This document shows positions 6,911-15,743 of a stretch of DNA of 64,000 bases, in pieces (within the stretch, counting starts at the first letter, position 1; every line of letters begins with the position of its first letter). The notes beneath the pieces were generated by a model. That model was not told the origin of the DNA. It did no database searches and saw nothing but the letters and a program-made list of their open reading frames with translations. Source of the DNA: Succinimonas amylolytica DSM 2873 (GTDB lineage: Bacteria; Pseudomonadota; Gammaproteobacteria; Enterobacterales; Succinivibrionaceae); NCBI RefSeq assembly GCF_000378405.1, contig NZ_KB899637.1:582699-646698 (forward strand), given 5' to 3'. Position numbers and translations under genes: made by a program.

Positions 6911-8499
6911 TACCCCAAAAATTCAGAACCGTTTTTGAACCGGAAAATCAGTCTGCCATCAGTATATGCCGTAACATAATCTAGCAGACCGCACCAGAGA
7001 TTTTCGCTGAACTCCGAAATTTGCCCATTCTGCTCCTTTAGCTTTCTAATGAAATTCTCGATGATGTTGCGATGCTTGAGAAGATCACTAAGTTTTTTAT
7101 CGACGAGCTTTTTCTGTTCTTCCGCTGAGCTAAATTTTTGAGCAATCGCATCGTAGCTTTTACGGTATTCGTTCTGATCCTGTGCAGTGGTAGCGTTCTG
7201 ATGGATTAGCTGCCGTAAAGCTGAATCGTGCGTCTGCATCTCGGTCAAGAGACTATGCTGTTTCTGCTCCAGCTCAGAGGTATTAAGGGTGGCGGCAAGA
7301 GCCTCCTCACAGGCTCTGATTGCATTTACAGAACCTGTTAATAGCTTATTGACGGCAATTGTGAATCGTTCTTTAATCTGATTCTCATCAAGGTAAGGTG
7401 TGGTGCAGCGTTTATCTTTGTTCTTGTATTTGTTATTGCACTGCCAGATGATTCTTCGGAACTTATCGTTGGAGTGCCATACCTTTGAGCCGTACCATCC
7501 GCCGCAGTCACCGCACTTGATTTTGTTTGAAAGGAGGTGAACGCCACTGTGACGGTTGTTCCCGGATGTGCGACGTGCAAGTTCAGCCTGAACCATGTCA
7601 AAGGTTTGCGGATCGATAATGGCTTCATGGTTATTTTCCACATAATACTGCGGCACTTCGCCCTGATTGAGTTTCATCTTCTTGGTCAGAAAATCCTCGC
7701 AAAAAGTCTTCTGGAGTAGGGCATCTCCTTTGTATTTTTCGTTGGAAAGAATGCTTTTTACTGAACTGCTGCTCCATGTATCACGACCTGCCGGAGTCTT
7801 GATTTTCTCCTCTGTCAGTTTTCGTGCAATAGTGTGCGGAGTCATTCCTTTCAGGAACATGGCGTAGATCTGCTTAACGACTTCAGCCTGTTTCTTGTTA
7901 AGCACCAAATTGCCATCCTCGCCCCGGTCGTAGCCGATAAAATGCTTAAAGGGAACAGTTACCTTGCCGTCAGCAAATCTCTTGCGCTGTCCCCATGTGC
8001 AGTTTTCAGAAATTGAACGGCTTTCCTCCTGGGCGAGTGAGGACATGATGGTCAGTAGCACTTCGCCTTTGGCATCGAAAGTCCAGATATTTTCCTTCTC
8101 GAAATACACCTCCGTGCCGTTTTCCTTGAGCTGTCTGATGGTTGTGAGACTGTCTACCGTATTACGGGCAAAACGGCTCACAGACTTGGTGACGATAAGA
8201 TCAATTTTACCATCAAGGGCATCAGCAATCATTCGCTTAAAGCCTTCACGGCGTTTGGTGCTGGTTCCGGTGATGCCCTCATCGGTGTACACATCCACAA
8301 ACTCCCAGTCATCACGGCCTTTGATGTAGTTGGTGTAATAATCAACCTGTGCCGTGTAGCTTGAGAACTGATCGTCATGATCCGTTGAGACTCGCGCGTA
8401 ACCTGCAACTTTCCTTTTATGCTTTGATGCGATGGGGGCAGACGAGAATCTGCCTAATGTCGCCGGTATGGTCTGAACCTTTCTAACTGTTACTGTCAT
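6910..8499 (-). CDS. Large serine recombinase 1
   Basis: A 529-aa site-specific recombinase. The resolvase-type catalytic domain has YARVSTD (nucleophile Ser38), SRFARNTVD and EESRSISENCTWGQRKR in the order usual for this family. A recombinase domain (about residues 190-300) and a zinc ribbon (CGDCGG, then CNNKYKNKDKRC) follow, then a coiled-coil arm rich in Glu, Gln and Lys. Enzymes of this build integrate and excise phages and conjugative elements. Its start overlaps the end of the second recombinase by 4 bp, so both are made from one message. Position at the prophage edge fits an integrase role. Confidence 0.9.
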   Translation of the reverse strand: MTVTVRKVQTIPATLGRFSSAPIASKHKRKVAGYARVSTDHDDQFSSYTAQVDYYTNYIKGRDDWEFVDVYTDEGITGTSTKRREGFKRMIADALDGKIDLIVTKSVSRFARNTVDSLTTIRQLKENGTEVYFEKENIWTFDAKGEVLLTIMSSLAQEESRSISENCTWGQRKRFADGKVTVPFKHFIGYDRGEDGNLVLNKKQAEVVKQIYAMFLKGMTPHTIARKLTEEKIKTPAGRDTWSSSSVKSILSNEKYKGDALLQKTFCEDFLTKKMKLNQGEVPQYYVENNHEAIIDPQTFDMVQAELARRTSGNNRHSGVHLLSNKIKCGDCGGWYGSKVWHSNDKFRRIIWQCNNKYKNKDKRCTTPYLDENQIKERFTIAVNKLLTGSVNAIRACEEALAATLNTSELEQKQHSLLTEMQTHDSALRQLIHQNATTAQDQNEYRKSYDAIAQKFSSAEEQKKLVDKKLSDLLKHRNIIENFIRKLKEQNGQISEFSENLWCGLLDYVTAYTDGRLIFRFKNGSEFLG

Positions 8500-10223
8500 T
8501 TTTTCTTTGCCTCCTTTAACTGTTTAAGTCTTTCGCTCATTGCCTTACGTCGTTCTTCAGTCCATTTTGTCTGTCTGACCTTGATGCAGTATTCAGCCTG
8601 CTCAGTATGACCATCAGTGAAGGTAAATTCCATAAGCCCGCTTCTGACCATTGTGATGTGGTCAATTTGTTTCATGAAAGCCTCACTGTCAAATTCCTCA
8701 AGTCCTAAAATACCAGCCGATATTTCCTTGAGTTCTTCTTCCGGAATGCCTTTAATGCCACAACCATTGCGGCATCTCCAGAATACTTTGTGATTTACTG
8801 ATTTGTGTTCAGATTGACGTTTGACATTTTCACCGCAGCATCCGCATTTGATCCTGCATGTAAAAGGGTAGAAAGGTCCAATGCCTTTCAACATATAGTT
8901 CCGTCGAGATTCTCGATGTTTGTTTTTTAGCTCATCAGTCCAACAGTCTGTTCTGGCCTTAGAATGCCATTCTTTGCTGATCACTCCACCTTCTACGAAA
9001 TTGAAAAGCAGAATACCTTGGCAGGGGACATCGATTCGTTCAATTCGTTTGCTAAAAATCTGCTCATCAAATTCATCAAGTCCTAAAACTTCAGAGCAAC
9101 ACTTCTTAATGATTGTTTCGGGAATTTCATTGGTTTCACAGAGTGCTGTGTTCTTGCGATGCCGACCGCAGTTCCAAGTGCGGTAATACCCATTGGCAGG
9201 TTGCAATGTTGAGTGGTATTTAACCCTGATTGATCTCGTGCATCTTATGAAGGAACTACCACATTTGCCACATCGGAGTTTTCTGGTAAAGCATGTAGTA
9301 TTGAGGCTTTTATTAGCGAAAGGTCCCAATTCTCTTCGTCTGGCCATTTCCTCCTGAACAAAGCGGAATGTTTTCATGTCGATTATCGGCTCATGGGTAT
9401 TTTCCACGAAATACTGAGGTAACTGACCAGTATTTTTAATATGCTTTTTGGTAATCGGATCATCGGTAAATTCTTTTTGCAGGAGCAGATTGCCTGTGTA
9501 GGTTATGTTGGTGAGCACAGTCTTAATACTGTGATCTCGCCATCGGCACCCATTTCTTGTTGTGATGCCTTCTGCTGCAAACTCTCTCTCTGTTTCAAGA
9601 CGTGATTTCCCATCAAGGAAGTTCTGATAGATGCGTTTTACAATTTCGGCTTCATTAGGAATGATGACCAGATGATCACCTTCCCATCTGTAGCCGAAAA
9701 CTCTTACTCGACCATGGGGAATGCCTTTCTGAAATCTTTTCCTAGCTCCCCATTTGACATTTTCCGAAATGCTCCGACTTTCCTCCTGGGCGAAAGAGGC
9801 AAGGAGCGTCAGCATCAGTTCACCATCGCCCGACAGTGAACGAATACGTTCTTTCTCGAACTGTACCTCGATGCCTAACTCCTTGAGCCTCCTCACCGTC
9901 TTGAGCAGGTCTACCGTGTTTCGGGCAAAACGGCTGATGGACTTTGTGAGAATAATGTCAATCTTCCCGTCCTCGCAGTCTCGTATCATTCGTTGAAACT
10001 CAGCTCTACGTTCAACATTTGTCCCGGAAATGAAACTGTCGGCATATATTCCTGCAAAGTCCCATTCAGGATTGTTCTGAATGAGATCGTTGTAGTAGCT
10101 GATCTGAGCTGACAGGGAATGATCCAATCTGTCAGATTCCATCGATACTCTGGCATATGCCGCCACTCGTTTTCGAGTGGGTGGGACAATTCTTTTTACA
10201 TCAATTTTCTTTATCGTTTTCAT
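8496..10223 (-). CDS. Large serine recombinase 2
   Basis: A 575-aa paralogue of the downstream recombinase, with nucleophile Ser27 in YARVSMES, SISRFARNTVDLL and EESRSISENVKWGARKR, and a recombinase domain near residues 170-290. Unlike its partner it has a second cysteine-rich segment (CRIKCGCCGENVKR, CRNGCG) in place of a long coiled-coil arm. Such serine recombinase pairs occur in elements where both are needed or each has its own site, as in SCCmec CcrA/CcrB (known family behaviour; not shown here). It lies downstream of the HTH-zinc and 64-aa genes in one likely operon. Confidence 0.88.
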   Translation of the reverse strand: MKTIKKIDVKRIVPPTRKRVAAYARVSMESDRLDHSLSAQISYYNDLIQNNPEWDFAGIYADSFISGTNVERRAEFQRMIRDCEDGKIDIILTKSISRFARNTVDLLKTVRRLKELGIEVQFEKERIRSLSGDGELMLTLLASFAQEESRSISENVKWGARKRFQKGIPHGRVRVFGYRWEGDHLVIIPNEAEIVKRIYQNFLDGKSRLETEREFAAEGITTRNGCRWRDHSIKTVLTNITYTGNLLLQKEFTDDPITKKHIKNTGQLPQYFVENTHEPIIDMKTFRFVQEEMARRRELGPFANKSLNTTCFTRKLRCGKCGSSFIRCTRSIRVKYHSTLQPANGYYRTWNCGRHRKNTALCETNEIPETIIKKCCSEVLGLDEFDEQIFSKRIERIDVPCQGILLFNFVEGGVISKEWHSKARTDCWTDELKNKHRESRRNYMLKGIGPFYPFTCRIKCGCCGENVKRQSEHKSVNHKVFWRCRNGCGIKGIPEEELKEISAGILGLEEFDSEAFMKQIDHITMVRSGLMEFTFTDGHTEQAEYCIKVRQTKWTEERRKAMSERLKQLKEAKKK

Positions 10224-10250
10224 AGCTATACCCCCGTTTTGATACCACTA

Positions 10251-10445
10251 TTACTCACTCTTATCGCCTGACTTATCAAGTGATAGTGTTAAGAGTTTTC
10301 CAATAAGCGGGGTGAATGTCCTAATAAGAAAATCGTCGATTTTCTTGAACTCGGTTTTGGTAAATAACCCTTGTCTCATAAAGCATTCTGCAATATGGCG
10401 AGTAGTTAAATAGTTAAGTTCGGACTCAAACTGTTTCGGCGACAT
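10251..10445 (-). CDS. Small recombinase-associated protein (64 aa)
   Basis: The protein starts MSPKQFESELNYLTTRHIAE and contains GLFTKTEFKKIDD, a SHOCT-like helical pattern common in short proteins encoded next to serine recombinases of gut Firmicutes elements. The role is unknown; it may be a recombination accessory factor. The ATG at 10445 overlaps the end of the HTH-zinc gene, and the recombinase pair starts 27 bp after its stop, which places it in the same operon. Confidence 0.6.
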   Translation of the reverse strand: MSPKQFESELNYLTTRHIAECFMRQGLFTKTEFKKIDDFLIRTFTPLIGKLLTLSLDKSGDKSE

Positions 10446-10869
10446 ACGTTACTCCTTCATACCGGTGTTTGATGTAGCACGGATGGCTACAGAACTTCTG
10501 TGGATTTGGACCGTAGTAGGTGAATTCTTTTCCGCAACAGAGACAATTGACTGTGTGCGGATTACGGCGCTTGACCTGTTCAAGGTGCGAGTTCCACCAG
10601 GTTATACGACATTCATCAGTACAGAAGATGCGGCGTTTAACTTTTTCTTTCTGGGTGATCTGCTTGCCGCAACATCTGCAGAAAGATGGCAATACTGATG
10701 GTTTAAGATGATTGCTCCTGCATGCCTCTTTGCGGTTACCGGCAAGCCCCGAACGTTGGCAGTAACTTTTCACGGTGCTGACGGTCAGCCCAAGGGTATT
10801 GGCAATGGCGTTATAACTGAAGTTCTGTTGGCGCAGAGTTTTGATTACGGATTTCTGTTGTTCTGTCAT
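10426..10869 (-). CDS. HTH and zinc-finger DNA-binding protein
   Basis: A 147-aa protein. Residues about 1-40 form a sigma-region-4-like helix-turn-helix (IKTLRQQNFSYNAIANTLGL, then TVSTVKSYC). Two zinc-ribbon units follow: CRCCGKQ with CTDEC, and CLCCGKEF with CSHPC. It probably controls or assists the recombinase operon that starts with it, perhaps by acting at the conserved 39-bp element just upstream. No catalytic motif is present. The start has a good ribosome binding site (AGGAGG). Confidence 0.65.
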   Translation of the reverse strand: MTEQQKSVIKTLRQQNFSYNAIANTLGLTVSTVKSYCQRSGLAGNRKEACRSNHLKPSVLPSFCRCCGKQITQKEKVKRRIFCTDECRITWWNSHLEQVKRRNPHTVNCLCCGKEFTYYGPNPQKFCSHPCYIKHRYEGVTYVAETV

Positions 10870-10884
10870 GAATCTTTAACCTCC

Positions 10885-10923
10885 TACTTATCTAATGGAC
10901 ATGAAAGAGGTGTTTTGACGAAA
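10885..10923 (-). promoter_or_regulatory. Conserved 39-bp element, copy 1 (recombinase operon)
   Basis: On the plus strand it runs from TACTTATCTAATGG to GACGAAA. Near-identical elements lie at 42360-42397 and 48547-48585, always just upstream of a minus-strand operon. Read on the minus strand it ends in CCATTAGATAAGT, 15-170 bp before a start codon, as expected for a shared phage promoter or operator. Confidence 0.65.
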
Positions 10924-10944
10924 TTGACAGAAAAATATTTTTGA

Positions 10945-11359
10945 GTGATTAAGTGTTATACAGCGTAGTTTCGAGATGAAGGTTAAGGTAAGGTGCAAAT
11001 CGGGAATGTGGCTGAGAGTTGATGAACAGATTTCGACAGGAGTAATAAATGAGGTGTGGCACAAGTTTAAAAATTTGTAATTTTACAAATTGAACACAAA
11101 TGAACCACGGAATTTTGGTGAAAGTTGGCGAGAAAAACAAGGGAAACTTATGGATATAATTTCAGTGAAAGGAATAAAAAAAGTGGACTATCTTAATGTT
11201 TTTTATTCAGTACATTCATGCCTGGTCAATAATGAGTCTGGTACAAAAAATCTAAATATGCAATTTTACCAAAACACAACAAAATGAAGATTTCATCTCT
11301 GTGTTTTCGATATGAAAGGAGCTTTGTACAGTGCATAATTTATGCATAACTATGCTGAT
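10945..11359. other. Intergenic region with a 20-bp dyad
   Basis: About 415 bp without a credible gene between the recombinase operon promoter and the end of the RloC-like gene. It holds one perfect dyad, AATTTGTAA (11072-11080), TT, TTACAAATT (11083-11091), which looks like a repressor operator. Composition is AT-rich, like the adjoining ATPase gene. Confidence 0.5.
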
Positions 11360-13738
11360 TTATATCACAGCCGCTTTTGCTTTTATTTCATTACACCAAC
11401 GATCTAGGGTACTACTAACATTACCGAGATGGGCAAGCATATGTTCTTTGTTTAAAAGATAGATGAAGCAGATTATCTCTTGGGCAGTACGTCTTTTCTC
11501 TGTTTCCGATATAACCGACAGGAAATCAATTCCTAGGCTCTGAGTTTGTTCTTCTCTGTGGCTACCATTGTTTAAAACGATTCGGTACATAAGGTTTTTA
11601 AAGTAGGATTTATGTTCGGGACACATTCTAGACAAAATAGTCTCATCAGTCGAAACCTCAATAATTCCCTTCTTGTACTCAAAAGTTGCAAATGCTTCTA
11701 GTGCCTGTCGCATAATATTGCCTATGACAATATCGTATTCACCACCATCGCCACAGCCATAACGATAAATCATCTTAACAAGTTCTGTGTATTCCTGTCG
11801 CTTATACTCAAATCGTTTTAAAGCACAATTCTTTAATTCCAATAGATTGTATTTTGCTGCTTGCCCCGAAAATATTCTTTTCCATTCCGCTGATAATTCA
11901 TTACAGATTTTTTCTAGATCAAATAATGTCAGTAAATCATGAGTTGTCACAATAGCTCTGCTGGTTGGATTTCCATTCAAGAATTGACCAAGCTTGTATT
12001 TTAGGAAGGATAAGATTCCGATTTTGTTTTCAAAATCAAAACTGGATATTGGATCATCAATAACAAGTAGATATTCGTCATTATAAGCAGTATCTTTATT
12101 CTTACCTTTCATTATACTGGTGAAGAAATAACAGAGCCCGATTATATTTCTCTCTCCAACGGACACATTCTTTGGAGGCACAGGTTTACCATTGGACAGA
12201 AGTTTATAGAAATCACCATCCCGTTCTATGGCAAGTCTATTTTCAGTAAAAAATATGTATTTTAACCCATTGTTGATGATATCAATTGCTATGTCAATCC
12301 GTTTCCTACGCCCATTTAATTCATCCAAGTTTTTACTTTTTTGGTTCATATCAGAAATAGCATCATCACATTCCTTTTTCACAGAGAGCTTTTCATTAGT
12401 TTGTTCATCAAGCTGTTTAGAAAAATCAATAACATCATAGTAAGCAATTTGATCATTTATAGATATTAGTGCATCAACTATGGGCTTTGTATTCACTGCG
12501 TTACTATTATGAGTTTCTTTCTCTACTTCAAGTGATGCTAGAGCTTTATCCAGTTTATTAATTAATTCGTCAATCTCTGAAAGTTCTTTATCAACAATTG
12601 GCGAATATGGTTCACATATTTTTTGTTGAAGCAACGTGTTGTTTGATCGTAAAGTAGTGTTTATTTCTACAGTCAAATTTACGCATTTTTGATATGATGG
12701 TAATGATGAAAAAGGAGAAAGTTCTAATATCAGTTCACTAGTTATTTGAGAATTTAACTCTGTCTGATGGCTCTTGACCTCATCTGATAATACCTGCTTA
12801 ATTTTAGCAACCAAGTTTCTTTTGTAATCTTGTGTTAAATCCTGAAGACAATATGGACAGAACGTCGTTTTCTCATCTCTGATTTGAGCTATGCGTGCGT
12901 TTAATTCATCTGCTTTTCCTGACGCTACCATCGACAATAGATATTGCTCACGATCTGAAAGTTCTGGCCTTTCAATTTTCTTTTTGATTAGTTCATTAGC
13001 CGAGGAGACTGAATACTCCTTATAACTAGAAGGAATAGCAGGCACAACAGCAACAATTGTGGATGTACCTTTCTTTGCGTCTTCTAGCTCCTTCATCTTA
13101 TTACTGAACTCAACAATAAGTTCATCTTTAGATTTCGTAGGGGACAGGTTAATAAACCTTTTGTATGTATCGTCATTCACGCGAGAATTCTGGCGTAATC
13201 CCCTTGCTTTACTGTCTCTTCCTGCCCATCCTTCATCTCGCTGAAGGGTGCAATGGATTTTATTGATATAATATCGAGGTGCCTTTGGGTTTGTACTGGT
13301 CTGATACTCTTCAAATCTATCTTTTGTTGATTTTACTAAGGCTTCTGCCAGCTCAAGTTCGCTCTTAGCCTGTTCAATCTGGGCTGTTAAATCAGCTTGT
13401 TCACCAAGCATAACAATAGATTCAAGTTTGTTTCCTACTATGCATACATTTTTAGATACATAATCCTCATCAAAAACATAAATGCTAGCTTTTTCGGTCT
13501 CTGATAATGTGATAGTCTGTTTCGCAGAATCAAGTGGGGTAGCTGTAATAGCACTAGAAAAATCTTCTCCCTTGATTTTCCGAAAAGACTTAGCAATTGT
13601 GCTTTTACCAGCACCATTACGACCATAAATTAATGAAATCTTAGAATACTTTTCATCTGATGAATCAAGTACAGGCAAATCGGTTTCTGAGGAGAAGTTT
13701 GCCCCCTGTAATTTGATTAAAGATAAATCTTTTAGCAT
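11360..13738 (-). CDS. RloC/PrrC-like ATPase with zinc hook (AAA_13), probable defence protein
   Basis: A 792-aa SMC/Rad50-like ATPase. Walker A is YGRNGAGKSTIAK near residue 38, and the signature region and Walker B are at VSVGERN and LLVIDDPISSFD near residues 540-560. Between them are long coiled coils interrupted by FCPYCLQ at 293-299: Cys294 and Cys297 form a Rad50-type zinc hook, a trait of RloC. The C-terminal part holds NNGSHREEQ near residue 730, in the place where PrrC/RloC proteins carry an anticodon nuclease; I cannot confirm the catalytic triad. Known family members cut tRNA when phage disturbs the cell. GC is lower than in neighbours and the gene lies between lysis and integration genes, a usual cargo position. 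Confidence 0.65.
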   Translation of the reverse strand: MLKDLSLIKLQGANFSSETDLPVLDSSDEKYSKISLIYGRNGAGKSTIAKSFRKIKGEDFSSAITATPLDSAKQTITLSETEKASIYVFDEDYVSKNVCIVGNKLESIVMLGEQADLTAQIEQAKSELELAEALVKSTKDRFEEYQTSTNPKAPRYYINKIHCTLQRDEGWAGRDSKARGLRQNSRVNDDTYKRFINLSPTKSKDELIVEFSNKMKELEDAKKGTSTIVAVVPAIPSSYKEYSVSSANELIKKKIERPELSDREQYLLSMVASGKADELNARIAQIRDEKTTFCPYCLQDLTQDYKRNLVAKIKQVLSDEVKSHQTELNSQITSELILELSPFSSLPSYQKCVNLTVEINTTLRSNNTLLQQKICEPYSPIVDKELSEIDELINKLDKALASLEVEKETHNSNAVNTKPIVDALISINDQIAYYDVIDFSKQLDEQTNEKLSVKKECDDAISDMNQKSKNLDELNGRRKRIDIAIDIINNGLKYIFFTENRLAIERDGDFYKLLSNGKPVPPKNVSVGERNIIGLCYFFTSIMKGKNKDTAYNDEYLLVIDDPISSFDFENKIGILSFLKYKLGQFLNGNPTSRAIVTTHDLLTLFDLEKICNELSAEWKRIFSGQAAKYNLLELKNCALKRFEYKRQEYTELVKMIYRYGCGDGGEYDIVIGNIMRQALEAFATFEYKKGIIEVSTDETILSRMCPEHKSYFKNLMYRIVLNNGSHREEQTQSLGIDFLSVISETEKRRTAQEIICFIYLLNKEHMLAHLGNVSSTLDRWCNEIKAKAAVI

Positions 13739-13913
13739 AGTGTTGTACCTTCAATAAACTAAAACATCTATTATGCATTACAGAAGTACACGGTAAGTAA
13801 AGCAACCGAGCAATTCAAGCAAAAAAGTAGCAAGATGTCATAATGTTATACCATTTCTTATAATTATGAAACGGTTTAGATACTCGACATTATACAGACT
13901 TGTTAATTTATTA

Positions 13914-14453
13914 CTATATTCCCAGTTTTCCATTAACATCGTCCGCAAAACTGCTTAATCGTTCCATTAGCCAGTTTCCAGGACAGGATTTCCTAGCGAA
14001 CCACCTATGAACGGTCAGAAGCATTTCATTCTCCTTAACCTCATATCTTAAGGCTTTCTCCCGATCTGCAATCCATACAAGACGCTTTTTTCCATTCCTT
14101 CTGCAGATATCGACACAGAGTTTCACCAATGCAGAATACACCTCCGGTTTCATGGCATACGGCTCAGTCAGATCTGATGCGCATTCAATGGTTACGGCAC
14201 GCTGGTCGTTGTCTCTTGATGATGAGCACCAGGATCGGTTCTGCTCATCAACGCAAAGGCCGATTCTGCCGTCAGCACCGATTGCATAGTTGCAGCTTGC
14301 CTGTCTGCTTCTGTCCTTAAAGCAGTCACAGATCCTCTCAACACTAAGCTGACCGACAACGGCATGAGGTGTGATTCTGCTGATGGAACAGGTCCTTTTC
14401 CCAGAATGGTTCGGACTCAATTTTGTAAAACTCACTAATGGACTATTTGCCAT
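13914..14453 (-). CDS. Endolysin, N-acetylmuramoyl-L-alanine amidase
   Basis: A 179-aa amidase of the T7 lysozyme/PGRP type (Amidase_2), which cuts between MurNAc and the stem peptide. Putative zinc ligands are His30 (RITPHAVVG), His in LLTVHRWF and Cys in KSCPGNW. NYAIGADGRIGLCVDE matches the family core. There is no signal peptide, as in an endolysin released by a holin, and the holin gene overlaps its start by 11 bp upstream. No separate spanin genes were recognised. Confidence 0.85.
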   Translation of the reverse strand: MANSPLVSFTKLSPNHSGKRTCSISRITPHAVVGQLSVERICDCFKDRSRQASCNYAIGADGRIGLCVDEQNRSWCSSSRDNDQRAVTIECASDLTEPYAMKPEVYSALVKLCVDICRRNGKKRLVWIADREKALRYEVKENEMLLTVHRWFARKSCPGNWLMERLSSFADDVNGKLGI

Positions 14454-14868
14454 TTTCGTTCTCCTTATTTTCTGATTTATCGTGTAACTGGTTTAAAGCC
14501 TTTTTGACCACAGTCGGTATCGGCAGACCAAGGTGTGATGCATTCTCAAGAAGGCTGATGCCTTCGTTTGAGAGGTAAAAGAAAATTACTGCAGTCCGCA
14601 GAACACTCCCGGTCTGAAAGATCCTCGTATCCAGAATGGTGGCAACACCAACAAGCATGAACACGATTACCTTTCTGCAGATCCCTTTAAAGCCGATGGA
14701 GCTGGATAGATTGTTATCGACTATCCCGCACATGACACCGCTGATGTAGTCGATAACCGTAAAGGCAATCAGGGCATAAAGAAGACCATCACATCCTCCG
14801 AGAAAGTAACCCAGCCATCCGCCTATGCCCGTGAACATTGCCTGGAGCATATTCCAAAGCTCTCTCAT
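14443..14868 (-). CDS. Phage holin (toxin secretion/phage lysis type)
   Basis: About 141 aa with three or four hydrophobic segments (GGWLGYFLGG, YALIAFTVIDYISGVMCGI, VIVFMLVGVATIL, TAVIFFYLSNEGISLLENA). YISGV and the NEG.SLLENA pattern are typical of the PF05105-type holin family. It should form membrane holes that release the endolysin. The frame stays open to 14913, but that stretch holds the terminator of the previous gene. The ATG at 14868, preceded by GGGAG, is therefore the likely start. The end overlaps the endolysin start. Confidence 0.82.
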   Translation of the reverse strand: MRELWNMLQAMFTGIGGWLGYFLGGCDGLLYALIAFTVIDYISGVMCGIVDNNLSSSIGFKGICRKVIVFMLVGVATILDTRIFQTGSVLRTAVIFFYLSNEGISLLENASHLGLPIPTVVKKALNQLHDKSENKENENGK

Positions 14869-14882
14869 TTTGTTTCTCCCAA

Positions 14883-14907
14883 TAAAAAAGGCGACCTTTA
14901 AGCCGCC
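14883..14907 (-). terminator. Terminator after the glycosyltransferase gene
   Basis: On the minus strand GGCGGC-TTAAAG-GTCGCC with one G.T pair, followed by six Ts. It starts right after the stop of the glycosyltransferase gene and separates it from the holin-endolysin pair. Confidence 0.8.
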
Positions 14908-14909
14908 CG

Positions 14910-15743
14910 TCATTTCACTCTGTTTACGTTACTTCGTACTCGTCCGATAAAGTCTCTGTCGAGATATCCTTCCACCCGTTCGCAGGCAGAGAGGTATTTC
15001 TTCCACCAGGCATAGGCTCGAAAATCAAGATAGATGAATTTATTCCATGGTTTCTCCATTGAGAGGTAATGCACCATCAGCGGTGCCATTTCCTTGTAGC
15101 CCGGATTGAACCAGATTGCATTAAACTCATTGGCAAGCGGATATTTCTTCTTGAAATGCAGATTCACGAAGTCCTGCTCCGGGCAGTACATGAAGTTTCC
15201 TTTTTCCTCAATTGTTTTGATAAATTTCTGATACAGCCCTTTGCATTCAGCCTTGTAGCACATAAGTCCGGTATTGAAATACAGCGGAGTGTTAACTACC
15301 TCCTTAAGGTTCATCTGCTTCATCCATCTGTCGCGGTTTTCACGTTCACTGACTCCGAAGATACCGGTCTTGTACTTTGATGTAATCTCCTCAAGCAGAG
15401 GAACCACAGAGCCGAGAAACAGAGTGTCCAAATCGAAGTTCAGGACACAGTCGGTTTCGGCAGAAACCTCCTCAAGAGCCTTAATCCTTTGTGCAATAGC
15501 AGGAACGGCACTGCGATGAATCATGAGTCTGTTACCTCCCACAGTGGCAAAAAGGTCATGCTGCGGAAATGAAACATAACGAACCTCCACCAGTTCCTCC
15601 GGGACTACCGCAAGAACTCTACTGAGGTCAGTACCTTTTTCAGCGTAAATGATGAGTTCAATGCGGTTGTATTTGAAAAATGAGCTGAGGGATACCACCG
15701 CCTGATTGATGTACCCCTCATCCAGAACTACGAATGCCTTCAT
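14910..15743 (-). CDS. Glycosyltransferase, GT8-like
   Basis: A 277-aa cytoplasmic enzyme with a GT-A pattern: the DxD motif NFDLDTLFLG (Asp104, Asp106), YFNTGLMCYKAE, PEQDFVN and HYLSMEKPW, in the order typical of GT8 retaining sugar transferases. The substrate is unknown. It sits between the tail tip gene (4-bp overlap with its end) and the holin and has its own terminator, so it is a late gene or a lysogenic-conversion gene that alters cell-surface sugars, or one that decorates the phage tail. Such genes are not part of the normal tail set. Confidence 0.75.
   Translation of the reverse strand: MKAFVVLDEGYINQAVVSLSSFFKYNRIELIIYAEKGTDLSRVLAVVPEELVEVRYVSFPQHDLFATVGGNRLMIHRSAVPAIAQRIKALEEVSAETDCVLNFDLDTLFLGSVVPLLEEITSKYKTGIFGVSERENRDRWMKQMNLKEVVNTPLYFNTGLMCYKAECKGLYQKFIKTIEEKGNFMYCPEQDFVNLHFKKKYPLANEFNAIWFNPGYKEMAPLMVHYLSMEKPWNKFIYLDFRAYAWWKKYLSACERVEGYLDRDFIGRVRSNVNRVK

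Noticed and set aside
6910..10223. Reading the two serine recombinases as one interrupted gene
   Set aside because: Each has its own catalytic domain with an intact Ser, Arg cluster and zinc part, so they are two complete genes.
14869..14913. Longer N-terminus for the holin starting at 14913
   Set aside because: Those codons lie in the terminator hairpin of the glycosyltransferase gene and have no ribosome site; GGGAG precedes the ATG at 14868.
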